A stretch of 64,000 nt of DNA, taken from contig PASN01000014.1 of the NCBI GenBank assembly GCA_002711995.1, positions 248,001 through 312,000 on the forward strand, given 5' to 3'. Below are positions 44,172-52,042 of this stretch, piece after piece (the first letter of the stretch is position 1; each line of letters starts with the position of its first letter). The notes below the pieces were generated by a model. The model did no database searches, was not told the DNA's origin, and was given only the letters and a program-made list of their open reading frames with translations. A program made the position numbers and the translations under genes. Source of the stretch: Halobacteriovoraceae bacterium. Lineage in GTDB: Bacteria; Bdellovibrionota; Bacteriovoracia; Bacteriovoracales; Bacteriovoracaceae.

Positions 44172-45311
44172 ATGGAAATTTGGTTATTGGTGTCAATTAC
44201 TCTTTTACTTCTTATGGCCGTAGGAATCGCTCTTGTTTATAGTGGAAGTGTTCGATTTAAAAATGCCCTAACCTGCCTTTGCTTCTCCGCGCTACTTTTG
44301 CCTCTTTCTTATGGCCTTTGGCTTTTGCTGGGTGAGAGGATTATCTTTGGTGAACTCGACTCCTTACTTAAGGTGCCTGAAAGCTACTCCGGGGATGTGA
44401 ATCCATCCTCATTTTATTTGTTTCAATACCTTTTCAGTTATATCAGTCTTCTTGTTTTGTGGGGCAGCACTTTAGAGAGAGTTTCAATGCGCTTCTACGC
44501 CTTATTCTCCTCATTATGGTTGCTTGTTGTGTATTATCCTGTCAGTAGATGGCTTTTGAATGATAGTGGCTGGCTTGCAGAGATTGGCGCCCTTGACTTT
44601 GCTGGGGGATTCACTGTTCATGTCACTTCAGGCTTTTCTGCGCTGGTGCTGGCCAATTGTGTTGGTAGAAGACTTGATTACTTTCAGCTTATAAATAAAT
44701 TTAACCAGCCGCTAATTTTTCTAGGCACCATCTTCATTCTAATAGGATGGTTTGGATTCAATGCTGGAAGTAGCATTGTCTTCAATGAGAGCTCCGTTGT
44801 GGCCTTTGAGAACACCTTTGCGGCAGGAGTTGTATCCTTAGGAGTGTGGTGCCTGCTGGATTTTATTCACACACCTAATAGGGTTTCAATGATCGGGATA
44901 AGCTTAGGTCTTGTCTCTGGACTCGTTGCAATTACACCTGCCGCAGGGTTTGTGTCATTAAATTATAGTTTGATAATTGGATTCGCCTCAGGCATTGTGT
45001 GCAACTATGCGTCACGCTATATGCATAAAGTATTCAAGGTGGATGACACTGTTGATGTTTTTCCTTCCCACGGAGTTGGAGCGGTTGTTGGCGCAGTTGC
45101 CACAGGAATTTTAGTACTTGATTCTGGAGAGTCAGTGCATTTAAGGCCAAACTTAATCGCGAGTGCTGTGGTTGCAACCTACTCAATGTTTGCCACATGG
45201 ATTCTTGTTAAAATTTTGCGATCATTCATGAGCATAAGGATTAGCAAGAAGGCCGAGGAAGAGGGAAGTGATGTTAGAATCTTTGGGGAGAATATTTTAA
45301 ATCTAAAATAG
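44172..45311 (+). CDS. amt: Ammonium transporter Amt
   Basis: An inner-membrane channel for ammonium/ammonia, 379 residues with about eleven helices. Both pore histidines are there: DFAGGFTVHVTSGFSALVL (first His) and DVFPSHGVGAVVGAVATG (second His). The block LIGWFGFNAGSSIVFN is conserved. The N-terminus lacks a signal peptide and starts directly in TM1. No GlnK/GlnB gene is adjacent, which is unusual for amt, and the neighbour at 42192 is an amide-forming enzyme, so the transporter may serve amide synthesis (inference). It ends at a strong bidirectional terminator. Confidence 0.92.
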   Translation: MEIWLLVSITLLLLMAVGIALVYSGSVRFKNALTCLCFSALLLPLSYGLWLLLGERIIFGELDSLLKVPESYSGDVNPSSFYLFQYLFSYISLLVLWGSTLERVSMRFYALFSSLWLLVVYYPVSRWLLNDSGWLAEIGALDFAGGFTVHVTSGFSALVLANCVGRRLDYFQLINKFNQPLIFLGTIFILIGWFGFNAGSSIVFNESSVVAFENTFAAGVVSLGVWCLLDFIHTPNRVSMIGISLGLVSGLVAITPAAGFVSLNYSLIIGFASGIVCNYASRYMHKVFKVDDTVDVFPSHGVGAVVGAVATGILVLDSGESVHLRPNLIASAVVATYSMFATWILVKILRSFMSIRISKKAEEEGSDVRIFGENILNLK

Positions 45312-45320
45312 TCGGGTAAT

Positions 45321-45357
45321 AAATCATCCCGCTCAATTAAGAGCGGGTTATGATTTT
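45321..45357. terminator. Bidirectional intrinsic terminator after amt
   Basis: AAATCATCCCGCTC (45321-45334) pairs with GAGCGGG (45341-45347) and, after TT, ATGATTT (45350-45356), around loop AATTAA. The 14 pairs with A- and T-rich flanks on both sides suit termination from amt (forward) and from the small gene at 45379 (reverse). Confidence 0.85.
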
Positions 45358-45378
45358 AAGTGAATTTCAAATTGATTT

Positions 45379-45504
45379 CTAGCGTTTCTTGTTGGCCGGT
45401 ATTTTTACTTCAGCTTTTTTCAATTTTTTTTCTGAAGCAGACTTTATTGCTAAAGCGGTTAGTCCAAGAATTGCTGCAGTCAATGTGGTTAGTAGTAAAG
45501 TCAT
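45379..45504 (-). CDS. 41-residue single-helix membrane protein
   Basis: A short gene below usual length cut-offs. Read on the reverse strand from ATG 45504, 41 codons end in TAG at 45379. AAGGAGG (45516-45510) sits five bases before the ATG, one of the best ribosome sites in the window. The product has a hydrophobic N-terminal helix (MTLLLTTLTAAILGLTALAI) followed by a basic, Lys-rich tail (KKLKKAEVKIPANKKR). A promoter with a perfect TATAAT -10 box lies upstream (45548-45543). It is closed by the terminator shared with amt. It could be a subunit or regulator of a membrane complex such as Amt, or a toxin-like peptide; nothing in the sequence decides this. No homologue recognised. Confidence 0.7.
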   Translation of the reverse strand: MTLLLTTLTAAILGLTALAIKSASEKKLKKAEVKIPANKKR

Positions 45505-45542
45505 GATGACCTCCTTATGGAGTTATCGGTCAATCACGTATT

Positions 45543-45574
45543 ATTATAACTCGATTTTGTTAAAATTTGTAAAC
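45543..45574 (-). promoter_or_regulatory. Probable promoter of the 41-residue gene
   Basis: On the reverse strand a perfect -10 box TATAAT lies at 45548-45543, with TTTACA (45574-45569) as a candidate -35 about 20 bases upstream, longer than the ideal 17. The -10 is about 35 bases before the AAGGAGG site. The spacing makes the -35 uncertain. Confidence 0.45.
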
Positions 45575-45655
45575 AAAATGTTTTCATTTACTAGAATTAA
45601 TCCATGGTTTATCATCTATCCATAGATTTCAATTACTTATATTAGGATACTTATA

Positions 45656-47068
45656 ATGAAGCCTGTTTTAACTACTCAACAAAAAGCTTTAAAAATAAAC
45701 CTCAATCCCTCCATTTATGGAACCTTTGCTGAGATTGGCGCCGGACAGGATGTTGCCGGAAACTTCTTTAAGGCAGGGGCCGCAAGTGGAACTGTCGCCA
45801 AGTCTATAAGCGCCTACGATATGGTTGTAAGCGACACTATTTATGGGAAGGAGCAAAGCAAGCGCTACGTTTGCAAGTCTCGTTTGGAGAAGATGTTAAA
45901 ATATGAGCACGAACTTTTAATCGAGCGTCTATCTTCTTCAACTCCAGAAAGAAGTTATTTTGCTTTTGCAAACACTGTTGCCGCCAGAAATTATCATGGA
46001 ACCAATGAGGCTCATGGCTGGCTTGGTCTAAGGTTTGGAGCTTCGAAAGAGGAGTGTAGTGAAGTTATTATCCACGTAAGGATGGGAGACAATACTGCGC
46101 AACTTCAACAACAGGCCATAGGAATTCTTGGAGTTAATCTTACTTACGCCGCCTTTTATCATGAGAACAATCTTGAAGAGTTTGTTTCGATGCTAATGCA
46201 CAACTTAAGCAGAGAGCGAATTGAAATCGACATGATTAGCACCAAAGGCACCAATTTCAAAGAGTATGACAACAGGCTTTTAAACTTAGAACTTGTGAAG
46301 ACAGATCTTACCGACGCCATAATGTTTGATTGCGATGGACAAATCACACTAGCCTCTGATGAGTTGTACAAAAAGGAAATCCTAGTTGCTAGAGGCTCTT
46401 ACAGGCCACCAACAAAGGTGAATCTAGATATATTAAAGACAGGTGTGGAGAACTTTAAAAAGGACACTGGCGCAAGTGAGGTGGTGCCTTTTTGTGAGAT
46501 CACGATACACAACCTTAGATCTCAAGGAGAGCTTGCAAAAGAAGATTTTCTGGCAAGAGTTGATCTACTCACAAGCATTAACTATAGAGTGTTGATCACT
46601 AACTTTCCTCAATACTTCAAACTAACCAACTACCTATCCCGTTTTAAGGCGAAGCACTTGGCCATTGTGTTGGGCGCGTACAACTTCAAGCAAATTTTCG
46701 ATGATGACTACAATCAAGTTCCAGGTGGAATGCTTGAAGCATTGGGAAGGCTGTTCATGGAGAATGTCCAAGTATATCTCTACCCATATCGAGAAGAGCT
46801 TTCAACTGACGAGCTTATTTCTCTTAAAAACATGCCAGTGCCAGAGAAGGCCAAGCACCTTGTTGAGTACATCAAGGCGCAAGGGCAAGTAAAGGACTTG
46901 GAAGGTTATGATGATAGCATCCTTCATATCTATTCTAGAAAGGTCCTTAAAATGATTGTTAATAATGAGCAAGGCTGGGAGGATTTTGTTCCTGCTCCTA
47001 TTGCTAAGACAATTAATGACAAATGCCTTTTCGGACACCCTTGCTTTTATGGGCCAAAAGACAGTTAG
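45656..47068 (+). CDS. Conserved protein of unknown function
   Basis: A 470-residue soluble protein. The N-terminal block NLNPSIYGTFAEIGAGQDVAG is distinctive, and recurring elements include SYFAFANTVAARNYHGTNEA and HGWLGLRFGASKEECSEV. I recall a widespread bacterial family with this beginning but know of no established biochemical role. No signal peptide, no membrane helix. ATG is preceded by AGGA. It is a single gene between the small membrane protein and a convergent lipoprotein gene, with which it overlaps by 4 bp. The residues are well spread in composition and look strongly conserved, so it is likely functional. Confidence 0.8.
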   Translation: MKPVLTTQQKALKINLNPSIYGTFAEIGAGQDVAGNFFKAGAASGTVAKSISAYDMVVSDTIYGKEQSKRYVCKSRLEKMLKYEHELLIERLSSSTPERSYFAFANTVAARNYHGTNEAHGWLGLRFGASKEECSEVIIHVRMGDNTAQLQQQAIGILGVNLTYAAFYHENNLEEFVSMLMHNLSRERIEIDMISTKGTNFKEYDNRLLNLELVKTDLTDAIMFDCDGQITLASDELYKKEILVARGSYRPPTKVNLDILKTGVENFKKDTGASEVVPFCEITIHNLRSQGELAKEDFLARVDLLTSINYRVLITNFPQYFKLTNYLSRFKAKHLAIVLGAYNFKQIFDDDYNQVPGGMLEALGRLFMENVQVYLYPYREELSTDELISLKNMPVPEKAKHLVEYIKAQGQVKDLEGYDDSILHIYSRKVLKMIVNNEQGWEDFVPAPIAKTINDKCLFGHPCFYGPKDS

Positions 47069-48210
47069 AAAGTTTTTTCTGAAGCAATCTTTCTATCTTG
47101 AACCAGAGACTTTTGAAGAGATCTTTTCACGAAGATCTCTTTTTGGTTAAGAAAATTTTTGTTCTCGCTGATTGAGGCCCAAGCGTCAAAGTAAACAGAG
47201 GTCTTTTTTCTTCTTAGTTTTTTCATACAAGAGAGATACTTAAGTGTGGAGCTGTTGGCACATGCACTTCTCCAGCTTTGCGCCAATTCCTGAAGTCCTG
47301 TTTCAAAGCTGTTAAACTTTGACTCAAATGCTTTGAGAGCTTTTTTATTTAGTTTCTTAGCTATATCTTTTTGAGCTAAAAGTTCGTAGCACATGTTTTC
47401 TATAGTGATTTGATTAGAAACTTTGGCCTGCGCAGTTGTGCCTTTAAGTGTGTGCGCCTTTGAAATGCAAGATGCCTTTGCTTGGAGAAATGTTTCAGAA
47501 TCCTCCATCCAAGAGTGATCTTTTGCCATTTTCAATTTTAATTTTCTTAGATTGTTTCTAAAGGTGATTTTTGCGCTTTTTTTTTTCCTAATTTTGATCT
47601 CTTGATGAGCGCTTGCTAACTTTCTTTGAAGCTTCTTTTTGATTTTATCTTTTAGGAATAGGTATTCATGCCCATTGATTTGGGCGTTGCCGCTTTGGTA
47701 GGCATTTAGGATTTCAAAAGTCTCTTTTTTAAGGTACTGACTTAAACAACGGTCCATGTAAAGGCTTGAGTTTTCTTCACAGAAGCGTACTCTTTTCTCC
47801 ACGGTGGTGTTTATTTTTGGGCCTATCGCCATAAATACTTGGTCTATCGCTTTGTTCGCTTGGGACTCGGCGTTCTCAAAGTTGAGCGTTTTTTCGTAAT
47901 TTGCCAACTCTGCCTTAGAGGCCTTAGTTTTAATTGAAAACTGAGCTAAGGCGCTTTTTAAGTGGCGCTCATAGCACTTTTTAGCGTTCATATCGTTAAC
48001 TTTGCAATAAACATAGATTTGTTTAGGGTCTTGATAGTCTTGGAATTTTGCAGTAGCGCTTGCGGGAACTCTTGAATTTTCCTTCACTAGGGAAGTTAAA
48101 AAACCTTTCTTACTAATAGCAGTTTTTTGACATCCGGCCAAAATTGAACCGAATATTAAAAGGCCTAAACCATTCGCTAAAGTTAAAGAAAGTATTTTAG
48201 GATATTTCAT
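47065..48210 (-). CDS. Basic helical lipoprotein of unknown function
   Basis: A 381-residue protein with a lipoprotein signal ending LAGC (residues about 8-27). The mature protein is extremely Lys-rich and predicted helical throughout, with repeated cysteines in ‘C-x-K’ type contexts (VNDMNAKKCYERHLK, YMDRCLSQYLK, ENMCYELLAQKDIAKK), so several intramolecular disulfides between helices are possible. No family recognised. It overlaps the convergent gene at 45656 by 4 bp and is divergent from lplA. Confidence 0.75.
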   Translation of the reverse strand: MKYPKILSLTLANGLGLLIFGSILAGCQKTAISKKGFLTSLVKENSRVPASATAKFQDYQDPKQIYVYCKVNDMNAKKCYERHLKSALAQFSIKTKASKAELANYEKTLNFENAESQANKAIDQVFMAIGPKINTTVEKRVRFCEENSSLYMDRCLSQYLKKETFEILNAYQSGNAQINGHEYLFLKDKIKKKLQRKLASAHQEIKIRKKKSAKITFRNNLRKLKLKMAKDHSWMEDSETFLQAKASCISKAHTLKGTTAQAKVSNQITIENMCYELLAQKDIAKKLNKKALKAFESKFNSFETGLQELAQSWRSACANSSTLKYLSCMKKLRRKKTSVYFDAWASISENKNFLNQKEIFVKRSLQKSLVQDRKIASEKTF

Positions 48211-48331
48211 TTGTTGCCCTCATTAAACTTACAAATCTACTCGGCTATGAGGCTGAAAACTTTAGCGAAAAAGTCGGTAAAGCGTGAAAAATTATGTCTT
48301 TTAGTGTAAGCTTTGGAAATTAGGAGCACTT

Positions 48332-49336
48332 TTGGAAGTCCACATTATTGAATCAAATGACATTTATCTAAACCTCGCCATGGAACAAGCGCTTTTTCTG
48401 GAATTGCCGGAAAACAGCAGAAGATTGCTGATTTGGAAAAGCTCCCCTTGCGTGGTTATGGGTAGGTTTCAAAATCCTTGGGTCGAGTGCGATCTTGAGG
48501 GGATGAGAAAAGACGGGGTTGCTCTGGCCCGCAGACAAAGTGGGGGTGGCACTGTTTATCATGACAGTGGCAATATGAATGTCTCCTTCATGGACTGGAA
48601 TGAATCCTATGACAAAGACGTTAATAACCGGATCATGATCAAAACGTTAGAAGAACACGGGCATAGGGCATTCAGCTCCGGCAGAAGTGATGTCCAGATA
48701 ATTACTCCTGAGGGAAACAAGAAAGTCTCAGGCGCAGCTTTCAAAAAAAAGCGTGATAGATCCTTTCATCACGCAACAATGCTTTTAAATTCAAATCTGG
48801 ACAACCTCAACAAGTATCTAGTTCCAAAGATTGGAGAAGAACGTGTCCAAACCAAGGCAATTTCCTCTGTGCGATCAAAAGTTGCAAATACCCATATAAG
48901 CGAAGAGGAGTTTGTGCGAGATTTAGTTAAAAACTACGAACTCGAACATAAAGGCAAGGCCAGAATAAGGATATGGACTGAAGAAGAGGTTCAAGAAAAA
49001 GTGCATATGGACCCTAAATATCTTCATGAGCTAAAAAGCTGGAAATGGATTTGTGGAGAAACACCGCTTTTTAAAACAAAGTTGCAAGTGAGCGGGTGGG
49101 AAGTTGATATATCCATTAAAAAGGGAGTCATTCAAGAAGTTGAATTACATCATGATGACGTACATCCAGGGTTTTTAGCTGAGCTAAGTGAGGTGCTTAC
49201 CAAAATGTCTCTTAGGAAGGAGGCGTTGGAGGCCCAATTTAATCTTCCAGAGGTTGAAACCTACAGTGAGCAGGCATTATTGCTCAAAGAGCTGTTGAGT
49301 GCATACTTTATAAAGGATTTTGAGCACTTAGATTAG
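48332..49336 (+). CDS. lplA: Lipoate-protein ligase A
   Basis: LplA attaches exogenous lipoate to E2 and H proteins by way of lipoyl-AMP. The 334-residue product has the signature RRQSGGGTVYHDSGNMNVSF (substrate and ATP binding) near residue 67 and the catalytic Lys in GNKKVSGAAFKKKRDRSF near residue 125. A C-terminal accessory domain of about 90 residues follows. It starts with TTG at 48332; AGGAGC lies just upstream, and the preceding frame is closed. It scavenges lipoate, which fits a host- or prey-dependent lifestyle. It overlaps the end of the convergent small gene by 4 bp. Confidence 0.9.
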   Translation: MEVHIIESNDIYLNLAMEQALFLELPENSRRLLIWKSSPCVVMGRFQNPWVECDLEGMRKDGVALARRQSGGGTVYHDSGNMNVSFMDWNESYDKDVNNRIMIKTLEEHGHRAFSSGRSDVQIITPEGNKKVSGAAFKKKRDRSFHHATMLLNSNLDNLNKYLVPKIGEERVQTKAISSVRSKVANTHISEEEFVRDLVKNYELEHKGKARIRIWTEEEVQEKVHMDPKYLHELKSWKWICGETPLFKTKLQVSGWEVDISIKKGVIQEVELHHDDVHPGFLAELSEVLTKMSLRKEALEAQFNLPEVETYSEQALLLKELLSAYFIKDFEHLD

Positions 49337-49611
49337 TGTGCTACGCAAGTAGAGCATCCCCCGGACTTAGCAGGCCTGGTGGCGTCATTGACTTCCCATA
49401 TATTCGAATATTTAGCGTTGATGTGCTCACAGGCCTTCTCAATAGTTGAAAACTCCTTTTGGAAAACCTCGTTATTATCTTCATCAAGCACAGTTACGTA
49501 ATATACAAAAGAATCATCTAGAATGTCTGGGCTGGCCCCAAAGGTTATGATGGCCTTGAGGTTCTCGTGGGAGAATGAGCAAAATGTCCAGTTTTCGGGT
49601 GTGATCTTCAT
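49333..49611 (-). CDS. Small protein with C-terminal CxxC
   Basis: A 92-residue soluble protein beginning MKITPENWTFCSFSH and ending SGGCSTCVAH. The middle reads as an alpha/beta domain (FVYYVTVLDEDNNEVFQKEF). The Cys pair at the end could bind a metal or be redox-active. I do not recognise it. It is convergent with lplA (4-bp overlap) and divergent from rpmG, whose promoter region lies in the 104 bp between. Confidence 0.7.
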   Translation of the reverse strand: MKITPENWTFCSFSHENLKAIITFGASPDILDDSFVYYVTVLDEDNNEVFQKEFSTIEKACEHINAKYSNIWEVNDATRPAKSGGCSTCVAH

Positions 49612-49647
49612 ATTTTTAGCTAAATCCTTAATATTAGAAAATTTATC

Positions 49648-49677
49648 TTGTCAAACATAGCAATTTGCGTGTAAGTT
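49648..49677 (+). promoter_or_regulatory. Candidate promoter of rpmG
   Basis: TTGTCA at 49648-49653 and TAAGTT at 49672-49677 are separated by 18 bases. The -35 is close to consensus but the -10 is poor, and the promoter is proposed mainly by position 39 bp before the rpmG start. Confidence 0.35.
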
Positions 49678-49715
49678 AGCAATCTTTAAAGATAAGAGAA
49701 ACTAATGGAGGACAT

Positions 49716-49892
49716 ATGGCAAAGGGGCCAAGAGTTATTATCACTTTGGAATGTACTGAAGCTAGAAAAATTGGGAAAAGCCCATCTAGATACACAACTA
49801 CAAAGAACAAAAAGACTCATCCGGAAAGATTGGAACTTAAAAAGTACAATCCTGCTTTAAGAAAGCATACTGTTCACAAAGAAATCAAGTAA
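49716..49892 (+). CDS. rpmG: 50S ribosomal protein L33
   Basis: The 58-codon gene encodes the large-subunit protein L33, recognised by the sequence [20 protein letters not shown] and the following [16 protein letters not shown]. Only one cysteine remains, so this is the zinc-independent form of L33, lacking the two CxxC pairs of the zinc form. It starts at ATG 49716, preceded by GGAGG. It is below the length cut-off often used for gene finding. The downstream gap to the methyltransferase is 50 bp. Confidence 0.95.
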   Translation: MAKGPRVIITLECTEARKIGKSPSRYTTTKNKKTHPERLELKKYNPALRKHTVHKEIK

Positions 49893-49942
49893 TTGCCGGT
49901 TTATTTTGGTCGCTCTCCTGAGCGGCCAAACGGGCATAACTT

Positions 49943-50605
49943 ATGAAAGACTATTCATTTTCTTTTGAAGAGCTCGATCGCTTTTCTAATTCCGATCCAT
50001 ACAATTTCGTACCAAAACACTACTCATCTCTTCTTAGAGAATTGAATCATTGCGAGAAATCTTTAAATTTTCCCGCCATCAAAAATGATGTAGGCCAGCT
50101 CTTGGCATTTTTCTTTTCAGTGCAGAGACCTAAGCGAGTGTTTGAAATGGGATCAGGCTATGGGCATAGTGCTTTTTGGTATTTTTTAGGTGCCAACGAA
50201 ACTCTTGAAGAAGTAATTCTCACCGAAAAAAGAACTGACTTGGAGAGTGTTTTTAATCAGCTCCCTTGGCCTGTAAACTGGAAAAACAGAATGAGCTATA
50301 TTCAAGGAGATGCTTTTAATGCCTTGGATGAGCTTAATAGGCCTGCTGACTTTTTTCTCGTGGATGGAGTTAAGGCAGACTACCTTAGATTTATAAAGCT
50401 TGCTCTTCCTAAACTTTCTTCAGATGGTTTAATTGCTATTGATAATAGTTATTGGCGTGGTAGCTTTTTGAATGCAAGTGTAAGGGCCAAAAAGAAAAGT
50501 GCCCAAAGTATTCATGAATTGCATACTTGGATTGGAAACCAAAAAAATCTTAAATCCATCTTTGTGCCTTTCCTTGATGGACTTACTCTAATTAAGAAAT
50601 TATAA
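49943..50605 (+). CDS. Class I O-methyltransferase family 3-like
   Basis: A 220-residue SAM-dependent enzyme. Motif I is VFEMGSGYGHSAFWYFLG near residue 60, the acidic strand is VILTEKRTDLE, and a later DFFLVDGVKADYLRF with LIAIDNSYWRGSF gives the metal-binding residues of the catechol/caffeoyl-CoA O-methyltransferase group. Substrate unknown. It lies downstream of rpmG on the same strand, 50 bp away with a hairpin between, so it may be read through from the rpmG promoter. Confidence 0.82.
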   Translation: MKDYSFSFEELDRFSNSDPYNFVPKHYSSLLRELNHCEKSLNFPAIKNDVGQLLAFFFSVQRPKRVFEMGSGYGHSAFWYFLGANETLEEVILTEKRTDLESVFNQLPWPVNWKNRMSYIQGDAFNALDELNRPADFFLVDGVKADYLRFIKLALPKLSSDGLIAIDNSYWRGSFLNASVRAKKKSAQSIHELHTWIGNQKNLKSIFVPFLDGLTLIKKL

Positions 50606-50671
50606 TTGCGCTGATTTTTAGCAAGGATTAGCTTTATTCATTTACACAAGTCTCTCTACATTTTAAGAGCT

Positions 50672-50998
50672 TTGGCCTACTCGTATTTTATAGTAGTGCT
50701 GTTTTATTTGTGCTCATTGGCCGGGGTTAATGTATACCTTGGCAATGCCTCCCAATATGTTGATCATTACAACTTCACTGAGAGCCTGACATCTAGTAAA
50801 CTTTCTCGCTCGCACGGCAGTGATAAGAATCTAGGTTGTATTCGGCCGTTTGAATTAAACAATTACCAATCCGTTGTATTTTTTAAAGTTCCAAATGTTT
50901 GGCGTATCGAGCTTGAAAGGGTTCGAAGAGCTCCTGTGGTTTGGAGAACTCCCTATAATATAAGAGGGCCGCCAGTCTTCTTTAGTACTCCCTCTTAG
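50672..50998 (+). CDS. Small exported protein upstream of Met-rich outer-membrane protein
   Basis: A 108-residue open frame that starts with TTG (50672) and has a hydrophobic N-terminus (YFIVVLFYLCSLAGVNVY) compatible with a signal or anchor. The rest is unremarkable except for the C-terminal Arg/Pro-rich end (RRAPVVWRTPYNIRGPP). The start is uncertain and codon support modest. Its 34-bp distance to the next gene suggests co-transcription. It could be non-coding. Confidence 0.4.
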   Translation: MAYSYFIVVLFYLCSLAGVNVYLGNASQYVDHYNFTESLTSSKLSRSHGSDKNLGCIRPFELNNYQSVVFFKVPNVWRIELERVRRAPVVWRTPYNIRGPPVFFSTPS

Positions 50999-51032
50999 AA
51001 AATTAACAATAGCTTATTAAAAGGAAACAAAT

Positions 51033-52007
51033 ATGCGTTTATACGTAACTCTATTACTATTATCCACTGCTGTATTCAGCGATCATAAAAACATTGCAGA
51101 CCGTCACGCCCCAATAGGTGTGATGAAGGACCATATACATAAGCCAGGAGAGTTTATGTTCTCATTCAGGGCCATCAATATGGAAATGAATGATCTTATT
51201 AACGGCAACTCAGAAAAGAGCATTCTAGACTATAAGGATGCTAACAACAAATCCATGATCCCAACTAATATGAATATGAAAATGTATATGGTTGGGGCAA
51301 TGTATGGCATTAACGAAAAGATTACTCTTGGTATCATGCAAGGCTTTATGAAGAACACCATGGAAATGGAAATGGCCATGAATGGGATGGAGTCCGAGTC
51401 TGAAACTGAGGGGCTTGGTGACACGAGCTTAAGTGCTCTTTACGGGATTATAGACGAACCTAACCTAAAGCTTGTCGGTAATCTTGGCCTGTCACTTCCT
51501 GTTGGAAGTATAGATGAGGAGAAGAATGGAATGCTTCTAGGTTATCCAATGCAACTAGGAAGCGGAAGTTATGGAGCAAGCTTTGGAGCTACAGGGATAA
51601 AGTATTTTGATATTTATTCTGCGGGTGTGCAGGTTCAGGGAAAGACATTTCTTGGACGCAACGATGAGGGTTATAGACTGGGCAACGAGTACGCTTTTAC
51701 ATCTTGGATTAGCGTTATGCCTATTAATTCCTTGTCCTTTTCTCTTAGATTGGAGAGAAAGCAAATCGAAAGAATTTCGGGCATAAACGAGGACATGCAT
51801 ACTATGATGTCTACAACTCATGACACTAAGTTTAGTCTGAGAAGGTTTGATTCTGTTCTTGTTGGAGCAAACTACGTATTTAGATCTGGGGCCTTGAAAG
51901 GGCACAGGCTGGCCTTTGAGTATGGCAAGCTTGCAGCTTTCGATGTCAACGACTTCCAACTGGCGCCTAATGAACAATTGATGCTTGGATGGCAAAAAGC
52001 TTTTTAA
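51033..52007 (+). CDS. Met/His-rich outer-membrane protein, possibly copper-related
   Basis: A 324-residue exported protein: short signal peptide (MRLYVTLLLLSTAVFS), then a His-rich start (DRHAPIGVMKDHIHKPGEFM) and a Met-rich segment (residues about 75-130, with NMNMKMYMVGAMYG and NTMEMEMAMNGMESES). The second half alternates short beta strands, ending in Phe as outer-membrane barrels do. The sequence HKPGEFMFSFRAINMEMN recalls a barrel family found near copper-resistance genes, but I cannot confirm it. Met and His clusters fit Cu(I)/Ag(I) binding. The gene is closed by a strong terminator. Confidence 0.75.
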   Translation: MRLYVTLLLLSTAVFSDHKNIADRHAPIGVMKDHIHKPGEFMFSFRAINMEMNDLINGNSEKSILDYKDANNKSMIPTNMNMKMYMVGAMYGINEKITLGIMQGFMKNTMEMEMAMNGMESESETEGLGDTSLSALYGIIDEPNLKLVGNLGLSLPVGSIDEEKNGMLLGYPMQLGSGSYGASFGATGIKYFDIYSAGVQVQGKTFLGRNDEGYRLGNEYAFTSWISVMPINSLSFSLRLERKQIERISGINEDMHTMMSTTHDTKFSLRRFDSVLVGANYVFRSGALKGHRLAFEYGKLAAFDVNDFQLAPNEQLMLGWQKAF

Positions 52008-52014
52008 TCAACCT

Positions 52015-52042
52015 GGCCCGCAATTCGCGGGCCTTTTTATTT
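52015..52042 (+). terminator. Intrinsic terminator
   Basis: GGCCCGC (52015-52021) and GCGGGCC (52027-52033) pair around AATTC, followed by TTTTTATTT. It ends the Met-rich membrane-protein gene. Confidence 0.85.

Noticed and set aside
45389-45625. A 78-codon forward frame
   Set aside because: It overlaps the reverse 41-residue gene, which has far better start signals; the forward frame has no ribosome site and low-complexity content.
49895-49935. Hairpin after rpmG (TTTGGTCGCTC/GAGCGGCCAAA)
   Set aside because: The stem is good but no U-tract follows in either direction, so I do not list it as a terminator.
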